Assembly: GCA_910577045.1 (NCBI GenBank)
Contig: CAJTLB010000010.1
Location: forward strand, 68,157-132,156
DNA from: an uncultured Lachnospiraceae bacterium
GTDB lineage: Bacteria > Bacillota > Clostridia > Lachnospirales > Lachnospiraceae
Direction: 5' to 3'
DNA length: 64,000 nt
Below, piece by piece: positions 1 to 7,951 of this stretch. The translations under genes were made by a program, and so were the position numbers. The notes under the pieces were generated by a model. It made no database searches. It was not told the DNA's origin and worked only from the letters and a program-made list of their open reading frames with translations. Numbering within the stretch: the first letter of the stretch is position 1; every line of letters starts with the position of its first letter.

Positions 1-1138
1 TTTCCAGAATAGAACCATCATAGGTAATCTCCATGATGTCTCCCACTTGGGGGTCAGGGGATGCAGGCATATTAGTGATGGGAACACGGAATAAATCGCT
101 GGAGGACAATTCCCAAGAACCCTCCACTGGCGTAACCAGGAAGGAGTGATCTTCAATTTCAGTAATCCGCACTTGAACCGTGCGCAGGTCTTGGGGAAAG
201 TCCTGCTTCGGATTCGTTGCAAAGCATACTGTTACTACCGCACAAGCGATAACAGCCACAGCAATAGCCAAAAACGCTGGTTTTTTGTAATTCAATATGT
301 TTTTCACCCTTTCTTTTACACCAATTTCTCCAAAGGCCAGCGGGCAAATTGCCACCAGGCGCCGTTGGGTACTGCACTCCAGCAGGGCGGTAGAGTATTG
401 TTTTTTTTCGTCCAAATCCATCTGTTGGATCACCTTTTCATCACAGGCCAGCTCAATGTCCCTGCAAAGCAACACATAGGCAATCCAGCATAGGGGATTG
501 AACCAGTGAATCATCAGGATTAGAAAGCCCATAGGCTTCCACCAGTGGTCACGCCTTGCCAAATGTGCTTTTTCATGGGCAATAACTGACTCCATGGTCA
601 TTGTGTCCATGTTAGAGGGCAGATAAATTTTAGGTCGAACCAGCCCTAAGATAAATGGAGATTTCACATGGTCACAAAGAAAGATGTTTCTTTCATAAGG
701 TGCTCTTTCCGCAACACTTCGGCATACCTGCATATAACTAATTACAGCATATAGCACCATTGCGGTGATACCAATAAGCCAAATTATTGAAACAACGGAC
801 ATCCAGACATAGAGTGGATTGGCACTGGCAGATGGATCCGGCGCAAAGGTTTCACCCAGGACGGGGTTGACGGAATTGTTGACGGCAGGGATACCACTCT
901 GGATGGCAGGCGTCTCGTATTGGATGTTATGAATGTCAAATGTCTCGGCACTAGGAATTAGACTCAATGTGCTCTCAAAGGAGAAGGGAACTACTAACCG
1001 TAGAGCGACAATGCCCCACAAAAGAACGGCGATCCACTTCGGTGTTTTTGTTAATATGAGCCGAAGCAGTACTACTGCTAAAATCAACCAGCTTGCGGAA
1101 ATACTCATGTTCAAAGTTTTTAAGAATATATCACCCAT
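1..1138 (-). CDS. BlaR1/MecR1-type M56 metallopeptidase sensor, C-terminus beyond the window
   Basis: The frame opens at an ATG at 1138 and is open to base 1, giving about 379 residues without a stop. Transmembrane helices sit near residues 10-50, 110-135 and 200-225, with another near 290-310. The zinc peptidase motif HEKAH (HExxH form) lies near residue 187, followed by the ELACDE motif near residue 227 that is typical of M56/BlaR1. In this family a membrane protease senses a cell-wall antibiotic and triggers cleavage of its BlaI partner. The start lies one base past the repressor stop, so the two genes are translationally coupled. No penicillin-binding domain is seen in the part present; it would be C-terminal if it exists. 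Base composition is clearly richer in G+C than genes from 1.97 kb on, suggesting transfer. The M56 family is well supported; the ligand is unknown. Confidence 0.85.
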   Translation of the reverse strand, partial: MGDIFLKTLNMSISASWLILAVVLLRLILTKTPKWIAVLLWGIVALRLVVPFSFESTLSLIPSAETFDIHNIQYETPAIQSGIPAVNNSVNPVLGETFAPDPSASANPLYVWMSVVSIIWLIGITAMVLYAVISYMQVCRSVAERAPYERNIFLCDHVKSPFILGLVRPKIYLPSNMDTMTMESVIAHEKAHLARRDHWWKPMGFLILMIHWFNPLCWIAYVLLCRDIELACDEKVIQQMDLDEKKQYSTALLECSTQRRLVAICPLAFGEIGVKERVKNILNYKKPAFLAIAVAVIACAVVTVCFATNPKQDFPQDLRTVQVRITEIEDHSFLVTPVEGSWELSSSDLFRVPITNMPASPDPQVGDIMEITYDGSILE

Positions 1139-1139
1139 A

Positions 1140-1499
1140 TCATTCACCTGCCTTGTCAATCAGTTCACGGATCTCAGTAATTTCTTCGTATGTCAATTTC
1201 TTTTCACTGGTAAATGCGGCAAGAAAAGCAGGGAGTGAACCCGCAAAGGTCTCATCCACATATTTTTTGCTATGACGGGCATAGAACTCCTGCCGGGATA
1301 CAAGAGAGGTCACTATGCCATTATTGTTTTGAAATAGGCCCTTGTCGCAGAGCCGATGTAGTACGGTGTATGTTGTTGTCCGTTTCCAAGTTAGTTTTGC
1401 CGCCGCCAGTTTTATAAGTTCGGCGGATGTCACTGGTTCTCTCTCCCAGATAATGTCCGCAAAACGAGCCTCTACAGCCCCTAATTGAATTTCTGCCAT
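1140..1499 (-). CDS. BlaI/MecI-family transcriptional repressor
   Basis: This 119-residue protein has the usual BlaI length. An N-terminal winged helix (about residues 5-75, with a WKRTTTYTVLHRL recognition segment) is followed by a helical dimerisation and cleavage region. In this family the dimer sits on operators containing TACA and TGTA halves and is inactivated by its BlaR1-type partner, which here is the next gene downstream. An AGGAGG ribosome binding site (plus-strand bases 1508-1513) precedes the ATG by 8 bases. The upstream palindrome at 1514-1556 is a fitting autoregulatory operator. No beta-lactamase or efflux gene is visible on this side, so the regulated resistance gene, if any, lies beyond base 1. 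Confidence 0.9.
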   Translation of the reverse strand: MAEIQLGAVEARFADIIWEREPVTSAELIKLAAAKLTWKRTTTYTVLHRLCDKGLFQNNNGIVTSLVSRQEFYARHSKKYVDETFAGSLPAFLAAFTSEKKLTYEEITEIRELIDKAGE

Positions 1500-1513
1500 A
1501 AGTACAGCCTCCT

Positions 1514-1556
1514 GTCTACATAGTGTAGTCTTATATATAGACTACACTATGTAGAC
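1514..1556 (-). promoter_or_regulatory. Perfect inverted repeat, probable BlaI double operator
   Basis: Two 18-base arms, 1514-1531 and 1539-1556, are exact reverse complements separated by 7 bases. Each arm itself holds a TACA-TAG-TGTA dyad like the operators bound by BlaI/MecI repressors. On the minus strand a TTGACA -35 box lies at 1567-1562, with TAGTCT 17 bases further on, so a bound repressor would cover the promoter of the repressor/M56 pair. Confidence 0.8.
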
Positions 1557-1768
1557 GCATTTGTCAAGAACCTTTTCAAAAATATAGGGTTACAATGCAG
1601 AAGATGTCCCGCATTGGAGGGTTATCCTACTCCGTAACAGCTTTCGGATATTGCTTATTCGCCATTCAATATCAAATTTCCGTCTGCGAAACCTAGCTTG
1701 GCACAAGTCGTATCAATGTTGAACTTGCAAGAAATAAGTTGATTTATAGGTTTATACCTCCGTATTTA

Positions 1769-1812
1769 AAAAAACAGCCTGTTGGAATCCTTGCTAGGAA
1801 CCAGACGGGCTG
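1769..1812 (-). terminator. Intrinsic terminator or attenuator hairpin, minus strand
   Basis: Read on the minus strand, a GC-rich arm starting CAGCCCGTCTGG pairs imperfectly with an arm ending CAACAGGCTG and is followed by seven T residues. No gene is seen just upstream on that strand, so it may be an attenuator or a leftover of a lost gene. Confidence 0.55.
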
Positions 1813-1972
1813 TCTGCCCCCGAAACTGTCAGCTAACAGTGGTAGGTTTATCACTATCAAACTATATAAACGAGCTAGGCAGGACGAAGTATCTAAGTTA
1901 TCATTGACGTAATTTTTTTTATTTGATAGTATCATATAGAGTTGGTGTTTACTTAAAAAATAGCAGGAGGTT

Positions 1973-2893
1973 ATGGAAAATCAAATGAAGGAAAAAATCT
2001 ATCAGCGTTATTTAGAAACCAGCGTTTATACATATATAGGAATGTATAAAGAATTTGTATTATCATTGCCAGATGACATACCTTCTATAGGAATGTTAAT
2101 CTGTGATCAAATTACACATCCATCTATGTATTTTACAGAACCATCTTCTTATTTAGAAGACACTTATTTTGGAAAATTTGCATCCTATCCAAAACATCGT
2201 TTTAAAAATGAAGATGAATTATATATAACTGCTGTTTCAATGATTGCTGGTATTTTACGTTTAGATGAAAGAGGATTTACAAAGAACAGAGACGTAACAA
2301 AACGAATTACTGTATCTTGCCGGCAGGCTTCTGTATTATTTAGTGCAATTTTAAAAGCGAAAGGAATCCCATGCCGTTCAAGGGCTGGATTTATGGATTT
2401 TGGCGATACAGGTGACAGTTACATGGAACATTGGGTTAATGAATATTGGGATTTTAATGAAAACAGATGGGTTTTGGTAGATGTTGACGGATATTATGAG
2501 TATGAACAGCGTTTTGGTTATAGTCAATTTGACTTGCCACGTAGAAAGTTTGTAACTGCTTCAGAAGCATGGATTGGTTTGAGAAAAAATATGCTAGATA
2601 AAAAATTAGACGTTTTTTCACCAAATCTTTTGGACGGGGTCTGTGAATACTTATTTATGGATTTTCATGCACTGATGAACAATGAAATCTTTTATTCTTA
2701 TCAACCATTATATCTTCGTGGCGGAATAAAAACACTGAATGAAAGTGAATTGTGTGAGCTTGATTATTTGGCAGAATTGCTTGTGGAACCTGAGAAAAAT
2801 ATGGAGCAAGTAGAGCATTTGTGGACTACAAAGGAAAAGTGGTCTGTTTTAACAAATAATACGCAAAATATTTATTATGATACTTTTAAATAA
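1973..2893 (+). CDS. Transglutaminase-like superfamily protein
   Basis: The 306-residue protein has the order of the transglutaminase-like fold: Cys116 in a CRQAS helix, His153 in MEHWVNEYW, and Asp170 or Asp172 in VDVDG. These fit a Cys-His-Asp triad. There is no signal peptide, so it is probably cytoplasmic. Bacterial members act as peptidases or amide-bond enzymes or are uncharacterised; the substrate cannot be read here. The start is supported by AGGAGG five bases upstream (1964-1969). It is a lone gene with a terminator-like hairpin about 180 bases downstream and no functional partner nearby. Confidence 0.75.
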   Translation: MENQMKEKIYQRYLETSVYTYIGMYKEFVLSLPDDIPSIGMLICDQITHPSMYFTEPSSYLEDTYFGKFASYPKHRFKNEDELYITAVSMIAGILRLDERGFTKNRDVTKRITVSCRQASVLFSAILKAKGIPCRSRAGFMDFGDTGDSYMEHWVNEYWDFNENRWVLVDVDGYYEYEQRFGYSQFDLPRRKFVTASEAWIGLRKNMLDKKLDVFSPNLLDGVCEYLFMDFHALMNNEIFYSYQPLYLRGGIKTLNESELCELDYLAELLVEPEKNMEQVEHLWTTKEKWSVLTNNTQNIYYDTFK

Positions 2894-3262
2894 TATTAAG
2901 AGATTTAAAGTTCTTACGCAACATTTAAAAGAAAATCAGCTATAACAGGAAGAAATTTGAGAGGGAACTTTAGAACGAGGGCCAACAGCATAGCAGGCAA
3001 TAAAATTAAGCAGAGCAAGGAAGAAATTTAATGTGAATTTTATTATAAAGACAGGTATTTTTTTGTATAGTAAAAGTACATGAAAACATAAAATGTAAAC
3101 CATGTACTTTTTTGCGTTCATAGGGAAGAATATTTTAACGAAAAAAGTACCCAAAGTGTAGAAAGACAAACTAAAACATGCTATATGCTATGATTTAGAG
3201 TATAGGGAATAACGCAATCCAAGAGAAAATGATGAATATGTCCTTAACAAGTTGTAACAAGA
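2894..3262. other. Non-coding gap with one hairpin
   Basis: Between the transglutaminase-like gene and the broken lipoprotein gene there is only the hairpin at 3072-3113. A 77-codon minus-strand frame (2936-3169) is hydrophobic, low in complexity and has no ribosome binding site; it is judged spurious. Confidence 0.5.
3072..3113. terminator. Bidirectional terminator-like hairpin
   Basis: Arms AAAAGTACATG (from 3072) and CATGTACTTTT (from 3101) pair across an 18-base loop, with A and T runs on the outer sides, so it can serve both converging genes. Confidence 0.55.
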
Positions 3263-3886
3263 TTAGCGGATAAAAGAATTATAATAAGTAATGATTTCAG
3301 ACACGCCTGCTTGGAAAGAAGTGATGGAATCTTTGCCAGGCAGGGACATAACTAATTCATTATAATAATCATAGGGTTTTTGATCTTTTACACGCTGCAG
3401 TATCTTCCCGAGGAATTGCTCTACATCTTTTATCCTAGTAAGAAAGAAAATCCAAGAGGGAGAATTTACCAAAATACCTTCTTTCTCTAATTGTTCCTTA
3501 TCTTCAGAATATGCTAAAATATCTTCTACATTTGTGGTAATTTCCAAATAAAGAGGTTCAATGGTTTCTATATTTAATTCTAAAATATTGTCATCGGTAA
3601 TAGATTGGTTATATATTTCATTTTGTATACAATTAATAGATTGGAACATCATATTAATGGTATACAAAATAGTATAGCCATTTTCTTTTAATTGTTCTAG
3701 GGCAAGAGCATTGTGTTCCTAGAATTTAGAGGGCAGTGAGTCGCCAAATGTCCTAAAAGTGGTGGCAGAGGTATCTGAAGTAGGAGAAAAAGTAGAAATA
3801 TTTTCTTCTGGTTTTGAAGTGTTTTGGCAGGAGGATAGTAGAATAGGCAAGGCTAGTATAGCTATCCATATAATATATTTTTTCAT
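3263..3886 (-). pseudogene. Lipoprotein gene interrupted by an in-frame TAG
   Basis: An ATG at 3886 with an AGGAG site (plus bases 3895-3899) opens a lipoprotein: KK start, hydrophobic core, and lipobox LLSSC around residue 18, then a Ser/Thr-rich linker. The frame meets TAG at 3721-3719 (codon 56). The same frame then runs on for about 151 more codons to a stop at 3263, encoding an acidic helical domain of unknown function. Both halves are in one frame with no indel, so together they read as one lipoprotein of about 206 residues broken by a single nonsense codon. It may be a recent pseudogene, a base-call error, or a suppressed codon; the downstream part lacks a good start of its own. No known domain was recognised. 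Confidence 0.75.
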
Positions 3887-4070
3887 AGATAAATCTCCTA
3901 ATAATAAATGAAAGTTACAAAAAGTATAGCATATAAAAGAAAAAGGCACAAGCACTAGGCAATATAGAAGAGAGTATATAAAACATTATTTTGATTGCAT
4001 ATTTTTGGAAAATAAGATAAGATAAATAGGACAGCCTGTAAAAACAATATCACAAAAATAGGAGGCAGGG

Positions 4071-4958
4071 ATGCCTCAGAATGGAGGAAAAATGAAATCA
4101 ACTGTGTATTTTACAAAAGTAATAACACCTGAAAAAGTACTAGAATTGTACAAGGTACTTGGCAAGGAATTAACAGGGAATGTGGCAATTAAGCTTCATT
4201 CTGGAGAAGTAGGAAACCAGAATTTTTTAAAGCCTGATTTTTGGAAGCCAGTGATTGATGATATTGGTGGTACTGTTGTAGAATGTAATACAGCTTATGA
4301 AGGAGAAAGAAATACAACAGAAAAACATTTAAAAACAATGGAAAAGCATGGCTGGAGCAAATATTTTAAAGTAGATTTATTAGATGCAGAAGGCCCAGAT
4401 TTGGTTTTAGAGATTCCAAATGGTAAAGAAATTAAGAAAAATTATGTAGGAAAAAATCTGGTAAATTATAATTCTATGTTAGTGCTTTCTCATTTTAAAG
4501 GACATCCAATGGGTGGATATGGCGGGGCAATAAAGCAGCTTTCTATAGGCGTGGCTTCTTCTTTTGGGAAGGCATATATCCATGGGGTGGGGAACCCAGA
4601 AGATTTCTGGAATTCTGACCATGATTCTTTTTTACGTTCTATGGCAGATGCAGCTTCTTCGGTTGTAGAATATTTTAAGGGAAATATTGTTTATATTAAT
4701 GTAATGAAAAATATGTCAGTGGATTGTGACTGTTGTTCTGTGGCAGAAGATCCTTGTATGAAAGATATAGGGGTTTTAGCCTCTTTGGATCCGGTTGCCA
4801 TCGATCAGGCTTGTTTGGATTTAGTGTATGCTTCTGATGATCCAGGGAGAGACCACTTAATAGAAAGGATAGAATCGAGGAATGGGATTTTAACGGTAGA
4901 AGCAGCGGCAGCGCTTGGTTATGGTTCAAGAGAATATGAGTTAGTAACAATCAAATAA
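4071..4958 (+). CDS. DUF362 family protein
   Basis: This 295-residue protein matches the DUF362 pattern: a central SHFKGHPMGGYGG glycine motif, and a C-terminal block with a cysteine cluster (DCDCC, then C seven residues on) ahead of DIGVLAS-DPVAIDQA. The cysteines suggest an iron-sulfur or metal site, but function in the family is poorly known. Two starts are possible: ATG 4071 behind AGGAGG, or ATG 4092 behind GGAGG, seven codons later. The second gives a protein beginning MKSTVYFTK, which looks more like a true N-terminus. The gene stands alone and ends in a strong terminator. Confidence 0.75.
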   Translation: MPQNGGKMKSTVYFTKVITPEKVLELYKVLGKELTGNVAIKLHSGEVGNQNFLKPDFWKPVIDDIGGTVVECNTAYEGERNTTEKHLKTMEKHGWSKYFKVDLLDAEGPDLVLEIPNGKEIKKNYVGKNLVNYNSMLVLSHFKGHPMGGYGGAIKQLSIGVASSFGKAYIHGVGNPEDFWNSDHDSFLRSMADAASSVVEYFKGNIVYINVMKNMSVDCDCCSVAEDPCMKDIGVLASLDPVAIDQACLDLVYASDDPGRDHLIERIESRNGILTVEAAAALGYGSREYELVTIK

Positions 4959-4977
4959 AAATATTATAAGATTGAAA

Positions 4978-5020
4978 AACGTTGTAAAATAAGGGAAAAT
5001 CCTATTTTGCAACGTTTTTT
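4978..5020 (+). terminator. Strong intrinsic terminator
   Basis: A 14-bp stem (AACGTTGTAAAATA with TATTTTGCAACGTT, one G-T type pair) is followed by six T residues, 20 bases after the DUF362 stop codon. Confidence 0.9.
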
Positions 5021-5039
5021 AGATTGTTAAAAATAATGC

Positions 5040-5068
5040 TTGACTTATAGGATAAAATAGTGTATACA
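5040..5068 (+). promoter_or_regulatory. Sigma-A promoter of the metK transcript
   Basis: TTGACT at 5040-5045 is followed by a 17-base spacer and TATACA at 5063-5068. It lies about 35 bases ahead of the riboswitch, so transcripts would begin just before the aptamer. Confidence 0.7.
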
Positions 5069-5103
5069 TAGAATATAAGAAAAGTTCATATTTGATTTAT
5101 ATT

Positions 5104-5256
5104 CCCTTATTCAGAGTGATGGAGATACAAAGGATCTGTGAAGTCACGGCAACCCCTTTTAGGAAGGTGCCAACCTGAGCGTGTAGTGCCTATGGCAAAT
5201 CGAACAATAAGTGGATTTGATATAACTATCGAGTCCATTTGATGGACTTTTTTTTA
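5104..5256 (+). promoter_or_regulatory. SAM-I (S-box) riboswitch with terminator
   Basis: The aptamer shows S-box landmarks in order: CTTATTCAGAG, then a GATGGAG segment, GTGAAGTCACGGCAACC, and GGTGCCAACCTGAGC, closed by a P1 pairing of CTTATT with AATAAG near 5206-5210. A terminator follows: AGTCCAT/ATGGACT with an 8-base T run (5232-5256). In this class SAM binding stabilises the terminator, so metK would be shut off when SAM is plentiful. The neighbouring metK gene fits exactly. Confidence 0.9.
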
Positions 5257-5344
5257 TATGTAAAAAACCCATATATGTTGTTTATATAATGTATGGGCTG
5301 TGTTACTTAAAATCCAGCAAATTGGAACAAAGGAGGAACTTAAA

Positions 5345-6526
5345 ATGGAAAAAAGATTGTTTACATCTGAATCAGTGACAGAAGGCCATCCAGATAAAAT
5401 GTGTGACCAGATTTCAGATGCAATATTGGATGCATTAATGGCGCAAGACCCAATGAGCCGCGTAGCATGTGAGACTTGCACAAATACAGGGTTTGTTATG
5501 GTAATGGGAGAAATTACAACAAATGCTTATGTGGATATACCAAAGATTGTGCGTGATACAGTGCGTGAAATTGGCTATGATCGTTCGGAATATGGTTTTG
5601 ATGGCAATACTTGCGCTGTACTTACAGCAATTGATGAACAGTCAGCAGATATTGCTATGGGCGTAAATAAGGCGTTAGAGGCAAAAGAAGGCGAAATAAC
5701 AGACGATTTGGATACAGGGGCTGGGGATCAGGGCATGATGTTTGGCTATGCAACCAATGAGACAGAAGAGTTTATGCCTTACCCTATTGCTTTAGCACAT
5801 AAGTTGGCATTGCAATTAACCAAAGTGCGTAAAGATGGGACGTTGAAATATCTCCGCCCAGATGGGAAGACACAAGTAACAGTAGAATATGATGAAGATG
5901 GAAAGCCAATCCACTTAAATGCAGTAGTATGTTCTACGCAGCATGATCCAGATGTAACACAGGAGCAGATACATAAAGATATTAAGAAATATGTATTTGA
6001 TGAGATATTGCCAAAGCATTTAATAGATGAGAATACAAAGTATTTTATTAATCCAACTGGCAGGTTTGTAATTGGCGGGCCAAATGGGGACAGTGGCTTA
6101 ACTGGAAGAAAAATTATTGTAGATACTTATGGTGGATATGCCCGTCATGGCGGCGGGGCATTTTCTGGTAAGGATTGCACAAAGGTGGACCGTTCAGCGG
6201 CATATGCAGCAAGGTATGTGGCAAAAAATATAGTGGCAGCAGGGTTAGCAGATAGGTGTGAAATCCAACTTTCCTATGCAATTGGGGTGGCACAGCCAAC
6301 TTCTGTGATGGTGGATACTTTTGGTACAGGAAAACTTGCAGATGAAAAGTTAGTAGAAATTATCCGTGAAAACTTTGATTTACGTCCAGCAGGCATTATT
6401 AAAATGTTAGATTTGCGCCGGCCAATTTATAAACAAACAGCAGCATATGGGCATTTCGGGCGTAATGATTTGGATTTGCCATGGGAGAAGCTAGATAAAA
6501 CAGAGTTATTAAAGAAATATCTATAA
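5345..6526 (+). CDS. metK: S-adenosylmethionine synthetase
   Basis: MetK joins methionine and ATP to give SAM, phosphate and pyrophosphate in the cytosol. The 393-residue protein has normal family length. Signature motifs are the GHPDKMCDQISD substrate loop near residue 14, GAGDQGMMFGYA near residue 120 and GGGAFSGKDCTKVDRS near residue 260. The start ATG at 5345 follows an AAAGGAGG site at about 5331-5337; an upstream in-frame extension to 5300 lacks family similarity. Expression should be controlled by the SAM-I riboswitch immediately upstream. Confidence 0.98.
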   Translation: MEKRLFTSESVTEGHPDKMCDQISDAILDALMAQDPMSRVACETCTNTGFVMVMGEITTNAYVDIPKIVRDTVREIGYDRSEYGFDGNTCAVLTAIDEQSADIAMGVNKALEAKEGEITDDLDTGAGDQGMMFGYATNETEEFMPYPIALAHKLALQLTKVRKDGTLKYLRPDGKTQVTVEYDEDGKPIHLNAVVCSTQHDPDVTQEQIHKDIKKYVFDEILPKHLIDENTKYFINPTGRFVIGGPNGDSGLTGRKIIVDTYGGYARHGGGAFSGKDCTKVDRSAAYAARYVAKNIVAAGLADRCEIQLSYAIGVAQPTSVMVDTFGTGKLADEKLVEIIRENFDLRPAGIIKMLDLRRPIYKQTAAYGHFGRNDLDLPWEKLDKTELLKKYL

Positions 6527-6578
6527 AATAGGAATTGATAATTAGAATATTTATAAGTTTAGAAAGGATTGCTGCATT

Positions 6579-6974
6579 ATGTATGAAATGAAGCCAGAGT
6601 ATTTTACAGGTATTACTTTAATTGACGAAGAACATAAGCAGTTGTTTGCTTATGCAAATGAAGCGTATGATCTTTTACAAGAGGAGTTTATACCAGATAA
6701 GTATGATAGGATAGTGGCAATTTTGCAAGAACTTCGTAATTATACAAAGAAGCATTTTTCAGACGAAGAGGCTTATATGGAGTCTATTCAATATAAGCGT
6801 ATTTTTACACAAAAGATACAACATCAGGAATTTATTGATAAACTGGATAATATTGATATAGACAGTATTGAAGCAGGAGAAAATCAGGATGAGGCAATTA
6901 TAGATATTCTGGAATTTTTAACAAACTGGCTAATCCATCATATTTTGGAATTAGATACTTTAATTGGGAAATAG
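6579..6974 (+). CDS. Bacteriohemerythrin (O2-binding di-iron protein)
   Basis: The 131-residue four-helix protein carries the full iron ligand set of bacterial hemerythrins: His19 in IDEEHKQL, His59 and Glu63 in KKHFSDEE, His82 in QHQEF, and His121 and Asp126 in HHILELD. Single-domain bacterial hemerythrins bind oxygen and are thought to buffer or sense it, a fitting role in an anaerobe; the exact role here is inferred. AAAGGA precedes the ATG. It is 52 bases after metK and shares the following terminator, so it could be partly co-transcribed. Confidence 0.92.
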   Translation: MYEMKPEYFTGITLIDEEHKQLFAYANEAYDLLQEEFIPDKYDRIVAILQELRNYTKKHFSDEEAYMESIQYKRIFTQKIQHQEFIDKLDNIDIDSIEAGENQDEAIIDILEFLTNWLIHHILELDTLIGK

Positions 6975-6988
6975 TTTTCCTAACTAAA

Positions 6989-7042
6989 TAAAAACGGGGT
7001 AATCAAGAAACCAAGTTAGGTTTTTTAATTACCTCGTTTTTT
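6989..7042. terminator. Bidirectional terminator between converging genes
   Basis: A long hairpin pairs AAAACGGGGTAATCAAGAAACC with GGTTTTTTAATTACCTCGTTTT around a six-base loop. A and T runs flank it, serving the hemerythrin gene on plus and the hemolysin-III-type gene on minus. Confidence 0.85.
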
Positions 7043-7059
7043 CGTTTCCTTTTGTTGTC

Positions 7060-7725
7060 TTATTGAAGAGGCATAGTGGCAATAAAGCCATACATCACGA
7101 TAAAATGGCAGATGCTTCCGCCCATAACAAAAAGATGGAATATTTCATGGGAACCAAAGTTTTTATGTTTGGAATTAAAAATAGGAAGTTTTAAAGCATA
7201 AATAATGCCGCCAATTGTATAAACAATGCCGCCTGCTAAAAGCCATGCAAATGCTTTTTGGGGAAGTGCATTAATAATTTGCGTAAATGCTAATACGCAT
7301 ATCCAGCCCATAGCAATGTATAATATGGAAGAGAACCATTTTGGGCAATTAATCCAGAAAGCCTTAATAATAATGCCTGCTAACGCGATACCCCAGACTA
7401 AGGTAAATAAACCTAACCCTGTTCTTCCTCCAAGCACAATTAAACAAACTGGGGTATAACTACCAGCAATTAATATAAAAATCATCATATGATCAATTTT
7501 CTTTAGGATTTTATTCCATTTTTCCGAAATATCTAATGTATGGTAAGTGGTGCTTGCTGCATATAAAAGAATCATGCTCCCAATAAAGATGCTTAGTGAA
7601 ACAACATGGACCATATCAGGTTCCCTTGCTGCTTTGATTAATAAGGGGGTTGCAGCAAAAATGGCCATTATCATGCCAATAAAATGTGTAATTGCGCTTC
7701 CAGGATCTTTTATTTTTATATTCAT
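7060..7725 (-). CDS. Hemolysin III / PAQR-type membrane homeostasis protein
   Basis: The 221-residue protein has seven predicted transmembrane helices and the metal-site motifs of the AdipoR/hemolysin III family: STTYHTL near residue 60, DHMMIFILIAGSYTP near residue 78, and a C-terminal SHEIFHLFV with HFIVMY. Three conserved His residues and one Asp fit the zinc site of this superfamily. Bacterial TrhA-type members influence membrane fluidity; true hemolysin activity is not implied. A GCGGGG stretch precedes the ATG at 7725. It is transcribed away from the VTC operon, sharing its intergenic region. Confidence 0.88.
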   Translation of the reverse strand: MNIKIKDPGSAITHFIGMIMAIFAATPLLIKAAREPDMVHVVSLSIFIGSMILLYAASTTYHTLDISEKWNKILKKIDHMMIFILIAGSYTPVCLIVLGGRTGLGLFTLVWGIALAGIIIKAFWINCPKWFSSILYIAMGWICVLAFTQIINALPQKAFAWLLAGGIVYTIGGIIYALKLPIFNSKHKNFGSHEIFHLFVMGGSICHFIVMYGFIATMPLQ

Positions 7726-7786
7726 ATAGATACCCCGCTTTCAGATTAATATTCTTACTTTATGTTGTAGTGATAAAATAAGTGAT

Positions 7787-7832
7787 AAGTAGTTTTAAAA
7801 ACTACTTAATGTAATATATGTATATATTACAT
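7787..7832. promoter_or_regulatory. Two adjacent palindromes, possible operators
   Basis: Bases 7787-7807 (AAGTAGTT...AACTACTT) form a near-perfect palindrome. Bases 7809-7832 form ATGTAATATAT-GT-ATATATTACAT with 11-bp perfect arms. They lie in the divergent region between the hemolysin-III-type gene and the VTC operon, where a dimeric regulator could act on either. No regulator gene is adjacent. Confidence 0.45.
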
Positions 7833-7951
7833 CAAGTATACAAAAAAATCAATAGAAATATAAAAAAATTTCAGTTTCCTATCACATTCGCTTCACAAGC
7901 ATTACACAGATTTTCATTATAGTATTAGTATAAAAAGAAAGGAGAAAAAAA

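Larger units (their letters stand above)
1500..1972. other. Gene-poor stretch between the BlaI operon and the next gene
   Basis: Beyond the operator at its left end, this stretch holds no convincing gene. On the minus strand about 1755-1660 reads as roughly 30 codons without a start, possibly the tail of a decayed gene. A hairpin with a T run lies at 1769-1812. A 63-codon minus-strand frame at 1744-1935 has no good ribosome binding site and is not called. Composition changes from G+C-richer on the left to AT-rich on the right within this stretch, so the junction of an acquired element may lie here. Confidence 0.5.

Noticed and set aside
1744..1935. 63-codon minus-strand frame
   Set aside because: No ribosome site and it contains the hairpin with T7; not protein-like.
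2936..3169. 77-codon minus-strand hydrophobic frame
   Set aside because: Low-complexity composition, no ribosome site, overlaps a terminator hairpin; likely chance in AT-rich DNA.
5300..5344. 15-codon N-terminal extension of MetK
   Set aside because: No ribosome site; the family start and AAAGGAGG fit ATG 5345.
7060..7725. Hemolysin (toxin) function
   Set aside because: The family name is historical; the fold is a PAQR/AdipoR-type membrane protein.
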